From the NCBI RefSeq assembly GCF_017876655.1, contig NZ_JAGIOK010000001.1, positions 930,001 to 994,000 on the forward strand: 64,000 nucleotides of DNA, given 5' to 3'. The notes beneath the pieces were generated by a model. It searched no databases. It worked only from the letters and a program-made list of their open reading frames with translations, and was not told where the DNA came from. Below are positions 27,114 through 37,678 of the stretch, piece after piece (the first letter of the stretch is position 1; each line of letters starts with the position of its first letter). The position numbers were made by a program, and so were the translations under genes. This DNA is from Microbacterium imperiale (GTDB lineage: Bacteria; Actinomycetota; Actinomycetes; Actinomycetales; Microbacteriaceae).

Positions 27114-27941
27114 TCAGTCCGCGACTGGGGAGGACTCGCCGGGCCCGGCGGCCTCGGGCGCATCGCTCGCGGAAGCGGCGAAGTGCGCGTCGAGCACGAT
27201 GATCGTGACGTTGTCGCGGCCGCCGTTCTCGAGCGCCGCGTGCATCATCGCCGTCACGGCCGCGGCCGGATCAGCGTTCTCGAGCAGGAAGTGCAGGATG
27301 CCGTAGTCGGTGAGCTCCTTGGTGAGGCCGTCGCTGCAGATGACGAAGCGATCGCCGTCCACGACGTCGAGTCGCACGTAGTCGGGGGTGACGCCGTCGC
27401 TCGGGCCGACGGCGCGCGTGATGACGTTGCCGTAGGGGTGCTGCTCGGCCTCTTCGGGGCTGAGCCGCCCCGCGGCGACGAGCTCCTGCACGACGGAGTG
27501 ATCCGTGGTGACCTGCGCGATCGCCTCGTCGCGCAACAGGTACACGCGCGAGTCGCCGATGTTCAGGGTGATCCACTGCGGCTCGCCGTCGACGATGTCG
27601 AGGTAGACACCCGTGACCGTGGTGCCGGTGCCATCGTCGGTCGTCTCGGGATGATCGGCGATGTCGCCCACCGCGCGCTCGAGCGCCTCTTCGATGTCCT
27701 CCGGCGTCACGACGCCGCGCTCGGCGACCGCCCGCAGTCGGTCGACGGCGCTCGCGCTGGCGATCTCGCCGCCGATGTGACCGCCCATGCCGTCGGCCAC
27801 GATGAAGAGCGGATACTCCGCGAGGACGGCATCCTGGTTGCTGTCTCGACGACGTCCGGTGTCGGTCGCAGCCGCCCAACGGAGCTCGATCGCACCGGAC
27901 GGGGCGTCCACGATCCGGGATTGGGTCGTGGGTTCGGGCAC
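27114..27941 (-). CDS. PP2C-family Ser/Thr protein phosphatase
   Basis: A 275-aa metal-dependent phosphatase acting on phospho-Ser/Thr proteins. Motifs in order are ATDTGRRRDSNQDAV (D33 and D37), FIVADGMGGHIGGE (D50), GTGTTVTGVYLD, NIGDSRVYLLRD, SDGLTKEL and GGRDNVTIIV, so all metal-binding Asp positions are present. There is no transmembrane segment, so it is cytoplasmic. The GTG at 27941 follows GGAAGAG. No protein kinase is encoded beside it. It probably shares a message with the downstream EccC-like ATPase. Confidence 0.93.
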   Translation of the reverse strand: MPEPTTQSRIVDAPSGAIELRWAAATDTGRRRDSNQDAVLAEYPLFIVADGMGGHIGGEIASASAVDRLRAVAERGVVTPEDIEEALERAVGDIADHPETTDDGTGTTVTGVYLDIVDGEPQWITLNIGDSRVYLLRDEAIAQVTTDHSVVQELVAAGRLSPEEAEQHPYGNVITRAVGPSDGVTPDYVRLDVVDGDRFVICSDGLTKELTDYGILHFLLENADPAAAVTAMMHAALENGGRDNVTIIVLDAHFAASASDAPEAAGPGESSPVAD

Positions 27942-28011
27942 GCTGTCACTCTTCCTTCGTCGACGGGTCGGCGTGTCACACTCTAGTAGACCCGCCCGAT
28001 CCGCGGGTTCG

Positions 28012-28995
28012 TCAGCCCGCAGCGGGGTCCGCGGGCAGCGGGAAGAATCCGTCGATCTCGTCCAGCTCGGCGGGGGTCGGCTGCCACGCGGATGCCGCCG
28101 CCGCGTTCGTCCGCACCTGTTCCGGCGACGTCGCGCCGGCGATGACGCTGCTGAGTGCGGGCTGGGCGAGCAGCCAGCCGATGGTGGCCTCGAGCATCGT
28201 GATCGAACGCTCGTCGCAGAATGCGCGGTAGGCGTCGAGGGCGTCCCACGGCGCCTTCTCCCAGAGGTGACGCCGCTCGCGCGCCACGCGAGAGTCGGCC
28301 GGAACGTGATCGCGCATGAACTTGCCGGTGAGTAGTCCGTTGTGCAGCGGGAAGTAGGGCAGCAGACCGCGATCGTATCGCCGCACCGCGGGGAGCACCT
28401 CGCGCTCGGCGGCGCGCGCCAGGAGGCTGTAGTGGTTCTGCGCCGACACGAAGGGCACGTCACCGCGCGCCCGGGCGACGGCTTCGGCCTCGGCGATCTG
28501 CCAGCCGGAGAAGTTCGAGTGCCCGATGTAGCGCACCTTGCCCTCGCGCACGAGCTCGGTCAGCGCGTCGAGCGTCTCTTCGATCGGCGTCTCCGGGTCG
28601 GGCGTGTGGAGCTGGTAGAGGTCGATCCAGTCCGTCTGCAGCCGCTCGAGGGACGCCTCCACGGCGCGGCGGATGTACGCACGCGAGCCTTTGGCCCCGG
28701 GCAGGCCGAGGTCGACGGCGCTGTGCCCGAACTTCGTCGCCAGCACGATCCGGTCGCGACGGCCGCGCAGCGCCTCGCCCATGAGCGTCTCGGAGAGGCC
28801 GGGCTCGCCCCCGTAGATGTCAGCGGTGTCGAAGAAGGTGACACCGGCGTCGAGCGCGGCGTCGATGACCGCGACCGTCCCGTCGATGGTCTCGGTGACG
28901 GTGCCCCGGCGGCCGAAGTTGTTGCACCCCAGCCCGACGGCCGAGACGAGGAGTCCGGAGGAACCGAGTCTGCGTGAGGGCACTGCTTCGACCAT
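28012..28995 (-). CDS. Aldo/keto reductase
   Basis: A 327-aa NADPH-dependent oxidoreductase of the AKR superfamily. The catalytic tetrad is complete: D56 and Y61 (FDTADIYGG), K88 (LATKFG) and H130 (YQLHTPD). The C-terminal cofactor region reads SSVIAGATSPEQVRTN. It resembles the YajO/Tas-like general stress AKRs; substrate unknown. The ATG is preceded by GGGGGG and, 6 nt upstream, TAGCGT, so it may be leaderless. It forms the upstream end of a possible AKR, PP2C, ATPase series with ~70-bp gaps. Confidence 0.92.
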   Translation of the reverse strand: MVEAVPSRRLGSSGLLVSAVGLGCNNFGRRGTVTETIDGTVAVIDAALDAGVTFFDTADIYGGEPGLSETLMGEALRGRRDRIVLATKFGHSAVDLGLPGAKGSRAYIRRAVEASLERLQTDWIDLYQLHTPDPETPIEETLDALTELVREGKVRYIGHSNFSGWQIAEAEAVARARGDVPFVSAQNHYSLLARAAEREVLPAVRRYDRGLLPYFPLHNGLLTGKFMRDHVPADSRVARERRHLWEKAPWDALDAYRAFCDERSITMLEATIGWLLAQPALSSVIAGATSPEQVRTNAAAASAWQPTPAELDEIDGFFPLPADPAAG

Positions 28996-29001
28996 CCCCC
29001 C

Positions 29002-29007
29002 ACGCTA
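29002..29007 (-). promoter_or_regulatory. -10 element before the aldo/keto reductase gene
   Basis: TAGCGT, GGGGGG (6 nt), then ATG on the minus strand. The G-run might alternatively be a ribosome binding site. Confidence 0.4.
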
Positions 29008-29022
29008 ACCCCGAAACGACGA

Positions 29023-29053
29023 CGGAGCCCCCGCCACGAGGGCGAGGGCTCCG
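29023..29053 (-). terminator. Terminator after the Pro-rich membrane protein gene
   Basis: CGGAGCCC (29023-29030) pairs with GGGCTCCG (29046-29053), with CGCC/GGCG stacked inside. It starts 7 bp after the stop at 29060 and is followed by GTCGTCGTTT in the transcribed direction. Confidence 0.7.
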
Positions 29054-29059
29054 AATCGG

Positions 29060-29743
29060 TCAGGGACGCGGTGCGCCGGGCGCCGGCGGCTCGGTCGAAG
29101 GCGGGGTCTGCGTGGTCGGCGGCGGGTACGCGCCAGCCGGCGACGACGGGGTTCCTCCGGCCGGGGGTACGTAGCCGGCGCCGGGCGCGCCGTAGCCGGC
29201 AGCCGGTGCCGGGCCCCCGTCGGGCTGCACGGGGATGCCGCGCCAGACGGTGGTGTCGCGCAGGAACGAGGTACGCCACGGCGACGGCTGCACATTCGGG
29301 TTCCACGGCGCGTTCGAGAACGCCGCGATGCCGAGCCAGATCAGACCGCCGATGCCGGGGATGATGTAAAGCAGCACGAGCGGCCAGTCCTTGCCCAGCT
29401 TCAGTCCGACGCGCCAGCTCGCCATCGCGAGAGCGACGATCGCGACGTAGCCGAGGATCGGACCGATCACCGGGATGTTGCTGAGCACCGCGGTCACGAG
29501 GAACGCGCCCAGCATGACCCACGGCGAGAGGTCGCCGAGCTTGGCGAACACGAGTTCGCGGTAGATCGGCACCCAAGCACGCCACTTCCCCTGCACACCC
29601 GCCTTCTCGAAGATCTTCATGTAGAAGAACGAGCTGATCAGGTAGCCGGCGAGGGCGAGGATCAGGATGACGGGCAGGATCAGGAAGAAGAAGGCGAGGA
29701 ACGCTCCTACGCCTGCACCACCACCGTCGTAGTAATCCGGCAT
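29060..29743 (-). CDS. DUF5684-like integral membrane protein with Pro/Gly-rich tail
   Basis: A 227-aa protein. It begins with a short Asp/Gly/Tyr-rich segment (MPDYYDGGGAG), then four or so hydrophobic helices between residues ~12 and 140. A conserved loop resembling KAGVQGKWRAWVPIYRELVF is typical of a family of small membrane proteins, often signal-peptidase-I-associated in annotation. The last ~80 residues are Pro/Gly/Ala-rich and probably disordered. The ATG has a GAGGAGGT site, and TAGCAT at 29801-29806 is a possible -10. Function is unknown. Confidence 0.8.
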   Translation of the reverse strand: MPDYYDGGGAGVGAFLAFFFLILPVILILALAGYLISSFFYMKIFEKAGVQGKWRAWVPIYRELVFAKLGDLSPWVMLGAFLVTAVLSNIPVIGPILGYVAIVALAMASWRVGLKLGKDWPLVLLYIIPGIGGLIWLGIAAFSNAPWNPNVQPSPWRTSFLRDTTVWRGIPVQPDGGPAPAAGYGAPGAGYVPPAGGTPSSPAGAYPPPTTQTPPSTEPPAPGAPRP

Positions 29744-29800
29744 GAACGACCTCCTCAGTCGTGACCCGCGTCGACGCGGTCGCGTCGGCGGTCGCCGCTC

Positions 29801-29806
29801 ATGCTA
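29801..29806 (-). promoter_or_regulatory. Possible -10 (TAGCAT) of the membrane protein gene
   Basis: TAGCAT on the minus strand gives a leader of about 50 nt before the GAGGAGGT-led ATG at 29743. Confidence 0.35.
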
Positions 29807-29858
29807 GCGAAGACCGCCCTGCCGTGTGCGGCATACGGCGGCCACATTCGCCCCGCGG

Positions 29859-30611
29859 TCAGACGACGATCTGCAGCTCGCCCGCCTTGTCGCCGTCGCG
29901 AACCTCCCAGCCCGCCGACGTCGCCCAGGACAGGAAGTCCTCACGCGAGGTGATCTCGGCGACCGAACGCGCCATGGCGCGGACGAGCTCGCCCTTCGCG
30001 TGCTTGTTGAAATGGTTCAGGGCGCGCACGGTGCCGTCGGCGCCCGCCGTGACGACCCGCACGAACGCCGACGGGATGGACGCCGGCGCCGGCGCGAGCG
30101 CCACGTACGCCTCCGAGCGCAGGTCGAGCAGGAACGGGGCATCGGTCGCCGCGAGCGCCGCGGTCGACGCCGCCGCCCAGTGCCGCCGGAGCGGCGGGAT
30201 GCCGGGCAGAGCGGCGCCGGCCGCCAGGCGGTAGGCCGGAATCGCGTCGAGCGCGCCGACCGGACCGAACGGAGCCGACTGGATCAGGACGTGCTCGCCG
30301 ATCCAGCCGCGCGCGGCCGGCTCGAGCGTCGACGCGTCGAGCGCGTCGAAGAGCACACCGGTGTAGCGATCGATCGCGGGCATCGTCGGCGCCGTCGGCA
30401 GCGCCGCGTTCACGGCGACCTCGCCGAGCTGCCGGGCGCTCAGCTTGAGCACGCGAGCGGCGGTGCCGGGATCGGCCGACAGCGCGACGAGCGCCGCGAC
30501 GGCCGCCCGCCGCTCGGGCGCGAGTTGCGGCAACGCGAGCGCGTCGAGGTCGAGCGCCGCACCGGTGCCGCCGATGCGCTTCGTCTCGGAGGGCGGCAGC
30601 AGCACCAGCAT
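29859..30611 (-). CDS. yaaA: YaaA-family peroxide stress protein
   Basis: A 250-aa protein of the YaaA/DUF328 family, which limits iron-dependent oxidative damage in E. coli. Family features are the N-terminal LVLLPPSETKR, AIDRYTGVLFDALDA, SAPFGPVGALDAIPAYRL, FLLDLRSEAYVAL and the ending HFNKHAKGELVRAM. The ATG at 30611 was chosen because AAGGGG lies nine bases upstream; a reading from 30641 would begin inside the ATP-synthase terminator hairpin. It lies directly behind that hairpin, so some read-through expression is possible. Confidence 0.92.
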   Translation of the reverse strand: MLVLLPPSETKRIGGTGAALDLDALALPQLAPERRAAVAALVALSADPGTAARVLKLSARQLGEVAVNAALPTAPTMPAIDRYTGVLFDALDASTLEPAARGWIGEHVLIQSAPFGPVGALDAIPAYRLAAGAALPGIPPLRRHWAAASTAALAATDAPFLLDLRSEAYVALAPAPASIPSAFVRVVTAGADGTVRALNHFNKHAKGELVRAMARSVAEITSREDFLSWATSAGWEVRDGDKAGELQIVV

Positions 30612-30632
30612 CCGGATGATCCCCTTCATACG

Positions 30633-30693
30633 AGAGACCACACCCCGTCCGGGCGACCGCGACTCGCGCGGCCCCAGACGGGGTGTGGTCTCT
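30633..30693. terminator. Long inverted repeat ending the ATP synthase operon
   Basis: AGAGACCACACCCCGTC (30633-30649) and GACGGGGTGTGGTCTCT (30677-30693) are perfect 17-bp inverted repeats with a 27-nt loop. The structure starts 14 bp after the atpC stop and ends 22 bp before the yaaA ATG. Confidence 0.85.
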
Positions 30694-30706
30694 GGTTCGT
30701 TCTGTG

Positions 30707-30964
30707 TCAGGCCAGGGCGGCGTTGCCGGCGACGATGGTGAGCTCATCGCCCTCCATCGACAGGAAGCCGTCCTGCGCGTTGGCGACGATCTTCTCGCCG
30801 CCGGGCTGGGTGATGCGGACCTGCCCTTCGGCGAGGATCGCCAGGACCGGCTCGTGACCCGCCATGAAGCCGATCTCGCCCTCGACGGTCTTGGCCACGA
30901 CGAGCGATGCCTCGCCCGACCAGACCTCCGCCTCGGCGGAGACGAGCGTGACCGTCAGAGCCAT
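30707..30964 (-). CDS. atpC: ATP synthase F1 subunit epsilon
   Basis: An 85-aa epsilon subunit of the F1 rotor stalk. It contains only the N-terminal beta-sandwich (LTVTLVSAEAEVWSGEASLVVAKTVEGEIGFMAGHEPVLAIL). The long C-terminal inhibitory helices of the ~135-aa E. coli form are absent or greatly shortened, as in many actinobacteria. The ATG lies one base after the atpD stop. It is the last gene of the operon, before the 17-bp inverted repeat. Confidence 0.96.
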   Translation of the reverse strand: MALTVTLVSAEAEVWSGEASLVVAKTVEGEIGFMAGHEPVLAILAEGQVRITQPGGEKIVANAQDGFLSMEGDELTIVAGNAALA

Positions 30965-30965
30965 G

Positions 30966-32432
<1,467 letters not shown>

Positions 32433-33335
32433 TTACTTGCCCGACGCCAGAGCGTCGGCGCCGCCGACGATCTCGGCGATCTGCTGAGTGATCTCGGCCT
32501 GGCGAGCGTTGTTGCGCAGGCGGGTGTAGTCGGTGATGAGCTTGTCGGCGTTGTCGCTGGCCGACTTCATCGCCTTCTGGGTCGCGGCGTGCTTCGCGGC
32601 CGACGACTGGAGGAGTGCGTTGAAGACGCGGCTCTGCACGTACACCGGCAGCAGAGCGTCGAGCACCGTCTCGGGGTCGGGCTCGAACTCGTACAGCGGG
32701 TACACCGGCGCCTGCTCGGCACCGGCGGCGTCGGCCTCGACGACCTCGAGCGGCAGCAGTCGGACCGACTCGGGAGTCTGCGTCATCATGCTGACGAACC
32801 GGTTGAAGACGAGGTGGATCTCGTCCACGCCGCCGTCCTCGCCACCCTGCGCGTATGCGTCGAGAAGCGCGCCGGCGATCTGCTCGGCCGTGCTGAAGTG
32901 CGGCGTGTCGGTGTCACCCGTCCACTCCCCCGCCGACCGCATACGACGGAACTGGAAGTACCCGACGGCCTTGCGGCCGACGAGGTAGTAGTCCACTTCC
33001 TTGCCCTGCGACCGCAGCAGCTCGGCCAGCTCGAGACCCTCACGGAGGATCTGCGAGTTGAACGCGCCGGCGAGGCCGCGGTCGGAGGCGAAGATGACCA
33101 CCGCGGAACGGCGGATCGTCTCGCGCTCGGTCGTGAGCGGGTGCTCGACGTCGGAGTGGGTCGCCACCGCGGAGACGGCGCGCGTCACGGCCCGCGCGAA
33201 GGGAGAGGACGCGCGGACGCGACCCATCGCCTTCTGAATGCGCGAAGCCGCGATGAGCTCCATCGCCTTCGTGATCTTCTTGGTCGTCTGAGCAGAGCTG
33301 ATCTTCTGCTTGTAGACCCGGAGTTGTGCGCCCAT
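32433..33335 (-). CDS. atpG: ATP synthase F1 subunit gamma
   Basis: Central rotor shaft, 300 aa. The two coiled-coil ends are plain: N-terminal [20 protein letters not shown] and C-terminal [19 protein letters not shown] ending in EIVGGADAL. The globular middle has [18 protein letters not shown]. Length is typical. It lies 19 bp after atpA and 21 bp before atpD. Confidence 0.98.
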   Translation of the reverse strand: MGAQLRVYKQKISSAQTTKKITKAMELIAASRIQKAMGRVRASSPFARAVTRAVSAVATHSDVEHPLTTERETIRRSAVVIFASDRGLAGAFNSQILREGLELAELLRSQGKEVDYYLVGRKAVGYFQFRRMRSAGEWTGDTDTPHFSTAEQIAGALLDAYAQGGEDGGVDEIHLVFNRFVSMMTQTPESVRLLPLEVVEADAAGAEQAPVYPLYEFEPDPETVLDALLPVYVQSRVFNALLQSSAAKHAATQKAMKSASDNADKLITDYTRLRNNARQAEITQQIAEIVGGADALASGK

Positions 33336-33354
33336 AAGTGTGTCGTCCTCCGCG

Positions 33355-34995
33355 TCAGCCGCGGCGGCCCTTGACGATCTGCTCCTGGTTCACGTCGTCG
33401 GCTGCGGCTGCGGCGGTCTCCTCGGTGCCGGGCTTGTTGATGGCCTGGCCCTTCCCACCCCGGAACTCGAGCACGAACGCGTCGACGACCTTCTCGAGCT
33501 CGGCGACCGTGTCGTCACCCAGCACGTTGGTCTCGCGCAGCGTGTCGAGGATCGTGGTGTTGCGCTTCAGGTAGTCGAGCAGCTCGCGCTCGAACGTCAG
33601 CACATCCTCGACCTCGATCGTGTCGAGCTTGCCGTTGGTGCCGGCCCAGATCGACACGACCTGCTCCTCGACCGGGTACGGCGAGTACTGCGGCTGCTTG
33701 AGCAGCTCGGTCAGACGCGCACCACGGGCGAGCTGACGACGCGAGGCGGCGTCGAGGTCGGAGGCGAACATGGCGAAGGCCTCGAGCGAGCGGTACTGGG
33801 CCAGCTCGAGCTTGAGCGTGCCCGACACCTTCTTGATCGACTTGACCTGCGCGTCACCGCCGACGCGCGACACCGAGATGCCGACGTCGACCGCGGGACG
33901 CTGGTTCGCGTTGAACAGGTCCGACTGCAGGAAGATCTGGCCGTCGGTGATCGAGATGACGTTGGTCGGGATGTAGGCCGAGACGTCGTTCGCCTTCGTC
34001 TCGATGATGGGCAGGCCCGTCATCGATCCGGCGCCGAGCTCGTCCGACAGCTTCGCGCAACGCTCGAGCAGACGCGAGTGCAGGTAGAACACGTCGCCGG
34101 GGTATGCCTCGCGGCCCGGCGGACGGCGCAGCAGCAGCGACACGGCACGGTAGGCCTCGGCCTGCTTCGACAGGTCGTCGAAGATGATCAGGACGTGCTT
34201 GCCCTCGTACATCCAGTGCTGGCCGATGGCCGAACCGGTGTAGGGGGCGAGGTACTTGAAGCCGGCGGGGTCGGATGCCGGAGCCGCGACGATCGTCGTG
34301 TACTCCATGGCACCGGCGTCCTCGAGCGCGCCCTTCACCGAAGCGATGGTCGAGCCCTTCTGGCCGATGGCGACGTAGATGCAGCGGACCTGCTTGTTGA
34401 CGTCGCCCGACTCCCAGTTGGCCTTCTGGTTGATGATCGTGTCGATCGCGATGGCCGTCTTGCCGGTCTGGCGGTCGCCGATGATCAGCTGACGCTGACC
34501 GCGGCCGACGGGGATCATCGCGTCGATGGCCTTGATGCCGGTCTGCATCGGCTCGTGGACGCTCTTGCGCTGCATGACGCCGGGCGCCTGCAGCTCGAGT
34601 GCGCGACGACCGCTGGTCGCGATCTCGCCGAGACCGTCGATCGGGTTGCCGAGCGGGTCGACGACGCGGCCGAGGTAGCCCTCGCCGACACCGACCGAGA
34701 GGACCTCGCCGGTGCGGGTGACCTTCTGGCCGGCCTGGATCCCGGCGAAGTCACCGAGGATCACGACACCGATCTCGTGCTCGTCGAGGTTCTGGGCGAG
34801 ACCCTCGACGCCGTTCTCGAAGCGGACGAGCTCGTTCGCCATGACGCCGGGCAGTCCCTCGACGTGGGCGATGCCGTCGGCCGCGTCGACGACGGTGCCG
34901 ACCTCGGTCGCGGCGGCCCCGGTGGGCTCGTACGCGGCGACGAAGTCTTTCAGCGCGTCACGGATGACATCCGGGCTGATGGACAGTTCTGCCAT
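33355..34995 (-). CDS. atpA: ATP synthase F1 subunit alpha
   Basis: Non-catalytic nucleotide-binding subunit, 546 aa. P-loop GDRQTGKTA lies near residue 172. The arginine-finger region ([10 protein letters not shown]) and [20 protein letters not shown] are conserved. It has an Ala/Glu-rich C-terminal extension ending in KGRRG, a feature seen in actinobacterial alpha subunits. It is preceded by atpH with a 77-bp gap, the longest inside the operon. Confidence 0.99.
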   Translation of the reverse strand: MAELSISPDVIRDALKDFVAAYEPTGAAATEVGTVVDAADGIAHVEGLPGVMANELVRFENGVEGLAQNLDEHEIGVVILGDFAGIQAGQKVTRTGEVLSVGVGEGYLGRVVDPLGNPIDGLGEIATSGRRALELQAPGVMQRKSVHEPMQTGIKAIDAMIPVGRGQRQLIIGDRQTGKTAIAIDTIINQKANWESGDVNKQVRCIYVAIGQKGSTIASVKGALEDAGAMEYTTIVAAPASDPAGFKYLAPYTGSAIGQHWMYEGKHVLIIFDDLSKQAEAYRAVSLLLRRPPGREAYPGDVFYLHSRLLERCAKLSDELGAGSMTGLPIIETKANDVSAYIPTNVISITDGQIFLQSDLFNANQRPAVDVGISVSRVGGDAQVKSIKKVSGTLKLELAQYRSLEAFAMFASDLDAASRRQLARGARLTELLKQPQYSPYPVEEQVVSIWAGTNGKLDTIEVEDVLTFERELLDYLKRNTTILDTLRETNVLGDDTVAELEKVVDAFVLEFRGGKGQAINKPGTEETAAAAADDVNQEQIVKGRRG

Positions 34996-35072
34996 GGTGT
35001 TCCTTCGGTCCTGAGTCTGTGGGTCCGGATGCGTCCGGCCGGGTCCGCCCCTGCGGGCGAGGAGGAGGTGTG

Positions 35073-35861
35073 TCAGCCCGCCAGTCGCTGGCGGAGATCG
35101 GAGAGGCGAGAGGCGACCGTCGCGTCGATGACGTCGTCGCCGATCTCGATGCGCAGCCCGCCCACGACCGCCGGGTCGACGATCAGGTTGAGCGCGACCG
35201 CGGTGCCGTAACGGCGGGACAGGGTGTCGGTCAGGCGCGCGCGCTGGTGGTCGTTCAGGGGAGCCGCCGTGCGGACGGTGGCGACGATGCGACCGCGCTG
35301 GCTCGACACGATGCGGATCGCGCGCTCGAGCAGCTGCCGCACCCGACGTTCGCGCGGACGCTGCACGACGGCCGAAGCGACCAGTCGCGCTCCGGCGCCG
35401 GCGCGCCCGTCGAGCAGACGGTCAACGAGTGCGCCCTTCGCGGACGCGTCGCCGAGACGGCTGCCGAGTGCGAGTTCGAGCTCGGGGTTGCCCGCGATGG
35501 CGTGCAGCACACCGAACAACTCGTTCTCGAGGTCTCCGGTGTCGGCGACGGCCGCGACGCGGATCGCGAGTTCCTCGACGGCGTCGACGAAGTCGTCGAC
35601 CGACGACCAGCGCTGCTCGGCCGCAACCTGCAGCAGCGCCACGGTCTGCGGCGCGAACACCGAACCGAACACCTGGGTGACGACCGCGTCGCGAGCCTGC
35701 AGCGACGCGGTGTCGTCCGTCAGCGCGCCGCTCAGCTGCGGCGAGTCCGCCAGAGCCCGCGCGGCGACGAACAGCTCACCGGCGACGTCGAGCGTGAGCC
35801 CGGACGCGGCGCCGATCGCCGACGTTGTCGCGACGAGCGCCTGAGTGGTCGCGCTGCCCAT
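35073..35861 (-). CDS. atpH: ATP synthase F1 subunit delta
   Basis: Peripheral-stalk subunit joining F1 to the b subunits, 262 aa. This is longer than the ~178-aa E. coli protein because of an N-terminal helical extension usual in actinobacteria. The C-terminal signature ([19 protein letters not shown], then [20 protein letters not shown]) is clear. Its ATG overlaps the atpF stop by one base (TGATG), so translation is coupled. Confidence 0.97.
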   Translation of the reverse strand: MGSATTQALVATTSAIGAASGLTLDVAGELFVAARALADSPQLSGALTDDTASLQARDAVVTQVFGSVFAPQTVALLQVAAEQRWSSVDDFVDAVEELAIRVAAVADTGDLENELFGVLHAIAGNPELELALGSRLGDASAKGALVDRLLDGRAGAGARLVASAVVQRPRERRVRQLLERAIRIVSSQRGRIVATVRTAAPLNDHQRARLTDTLSRRYGTAVALNLIVDPAVVGGLRIEIGDDVIDATVASRLSDLRQRLAG

Positions 35862-36415
35862 CAGTTCGACGCCTTCTCGGAAGCCTCGAGCTCGCTGAGG
35901 AAGCGATCGACGACGGCCTGCGCCTTCTGATCGTCGGACAGGGTCTCGCCGATGACGCCGCCGGCCAGGTCGAGCGCCAGCGTGCCGACCTCGCTGCGCA
36001 GCGAGACGGCGGCCGCCTGACGCTCGGCCTCGATCTGCGTGTGCGCAGCCGCGGTGAGACGCTCGGCCTCAGCCGAGGCGTTCTGCTTCGCCTCGCTGAC
36101 GATCTTGCGACCGTCCTCGCGAGCAGCGTCGCGGATCTCGCCGGCTTCCTTGCGAGCCTCGGCCAGCTGGGCCGTGTACTCCTCGAGAGCCGCCTCCGCC
36201 TTGCGCTGAGCCTCGTCGGCCTTGGCGATGTTGCCCTCGATGGCTGCGCTGCGCGCGTCGAGCACCGTGTTCAGGCGCGGCATCGCGTAGCGCACCACCA
36301 CGAAGATGATGACGAGGAAGCAGACAGCCGACCAGATGATGTCGTAGACCGCCGGGAGGATGGGGACCTGGTTCGACCCCTCCTCCGCCGCAAGCGTGAC
36401 AAGAGCGTTCAGCAT
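35861..36415 (-). CDS. atpF: ATP synthase Fo subunit b
   Basis: Membrane-anchored peripheral stalk, 184 aa. One transmembrane helix (DIIWSAVCFLVIIFVVVRY, residues ~25-43) is followed by a long Ala/Glu/Lys/Arg helix that dimerises as a coiled coil (ADEAQRKAEAALEEYTAQLA onward). The C-terminal end binds delta. It overlaps atpH by one base and follows atpE by 31 bp. Confidence 0.97.
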   Translation of the reverse strand: MLNALVTLAAEEGSNQVPILPAVYDIIWSAVCFLVIIFVVVRYAMPRLNTVLDARSAAIEGNIAKADEAQRKAEAALEEYTAQLAEARKEAGEIRDAAREDGRKIVSEAKQNASAEAERLTAAAHTQIEAERQAAAVSLRSEVGTLALDLAGGVIGETLSDDQKAQAVVDRFLSELEASEKASN

Positions 36416-36446
36416 CCTGTCTCCTTATCTATGGGTCGCGTTCGGA

Positions 36447-36719
<273 letters not shown>

Positions 36720-36730
36720 TCAGCTGCTCG

Positions 36731-37537
36731 TCAGTGCTCTTCCGCGACCGCGAGCTGGATGTAGACCGCGGTGAGGATCGTGAAGACGTAGGCCTGGAGG
36801 ATCGAGACGAAGATCTCGAAGAGGGTGAAGGCGAAGCCCATGGCGAGCGTGCCCGCCGCGAGCGGCGTGAACGCGTTGAGCCCGAGCAGGAAGAACTGCG
36901 TCGCCGCGAAGAACAGGACGAGCATGAGGTGCCCGACCATCATGTTCAGCAGGAGTCGCAGGAACAGCGACACCGGACGCGCGATGAAGGTCGAGATGAG
37001 CTCGACGAGCGCGATGATCGGCAGCAGGTACACCGGAACGCCGCTCGGCACGAGCGAGTTCTTCAGGAAGTGCCCGACGCCGTGGCGCTTGATGCCCGCG
37101 TAGATGAACATGACGTAGGCCACGAGCGCGAACACCAGCGGCGCACCGGCCACCGAGGTTCCCGCGATGTTCATGCCGGGGATGACGCCCGTCAGGTTCA
37201 TGAACAGGATCGTGAAGAACATGGCCGTCAGCAGCGGGAGGAAGCGGCGGCCGTCCTTCTCGCCCAGCACCTGGTACACGACCTGGTTGCGGACGAATCC
37301 GAAGCCGAACTCGACGACGCTCTGGAATCGTCCGGGGACGACCGAGAGGCGGCGCGTGCCCAGCACGAGGAAGAGCACCAGCAGCACGGTGGCGATGACC
37401 TGAACCATGCTGATCCGCGTGAATTCGAAGGGAGTGCCTTCGAACAGCAGAGCCGGCGGGAAGAAGTCGGAGATGGACGGCGGGTGGAACTCGTTGTCCG
37501 ATGCCGCCGCTGCGACAATCGTCGTCGCTTGAGTCAA
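36731..37537 (-). CDS. atpB: ATP synthase Fo subunit a
   Basis: Stator channel subunit, 268 aa with about six helices. The essential Arg facing the c-ring is in FIARPVSLFLRLLLNMMVGH. The N-terminal FHPPSISDFFPPALLFEGTP is the usual periplasmic start. A TTG at 37537 is used; GGAG lies eight bases upstream and no ATG is suitably placed. A 141-bp gap, probably with the operon promoter, separates it from atpI. Confidence 0.97.
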   Translation of the reverse strand: MTQATTIVAAAASDNEFHPPSISDFFPPALLFEGTPFEFTRISMVQVIATVLLVLFLVLGTRRLSVVPGRFQSVVEFGFGFVRNQVVYQVLGEKDGRRFLPLLTAMFFTILFMNLTGVIPGMNIAGTSVAGAPLVFALVAYVMFIYAGIKRHGVGHFLKNSLVPSGVPVYLLPIIALVELISTFIARPVSLFLRLLLNMMVGHLMLVLFFAATQFFLLGLNAFTPLAAGTLAMGFAFTLFEIFVSILQAYVFTILTAVYIQLAVAEEH

Positions 37538-37642
37538 CGTATTGGCTCCAGCTTCTCGGGCCAGCCAGGACTAGCTCGGTGAGGGTCAGAAGGGGAACGA
37601 CTCCAGCGGGGCCTCAGTGTCGCCACTGCACACCGGCCGCAG

Positions 37643-37670
37643 AGTGTAGTCCCACACTACCAAAGGTTCC
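37643..37670 (-). promoter_or_regulatory. Candidate promoter of the atpB-atpC operon
   Basis: On the minus strand TACACT (37643-37648) is a fair -10 with GGAACC (37665-37670) upstream at 16-bp spacing. The region also forms a small AGTGT...ACACT inverted repeat. It lies in the only sizeable gap (141 bp) between atpI and atpB. Confidence 0.35.
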
Positions 37671-37678
37671 GCCTCGAC

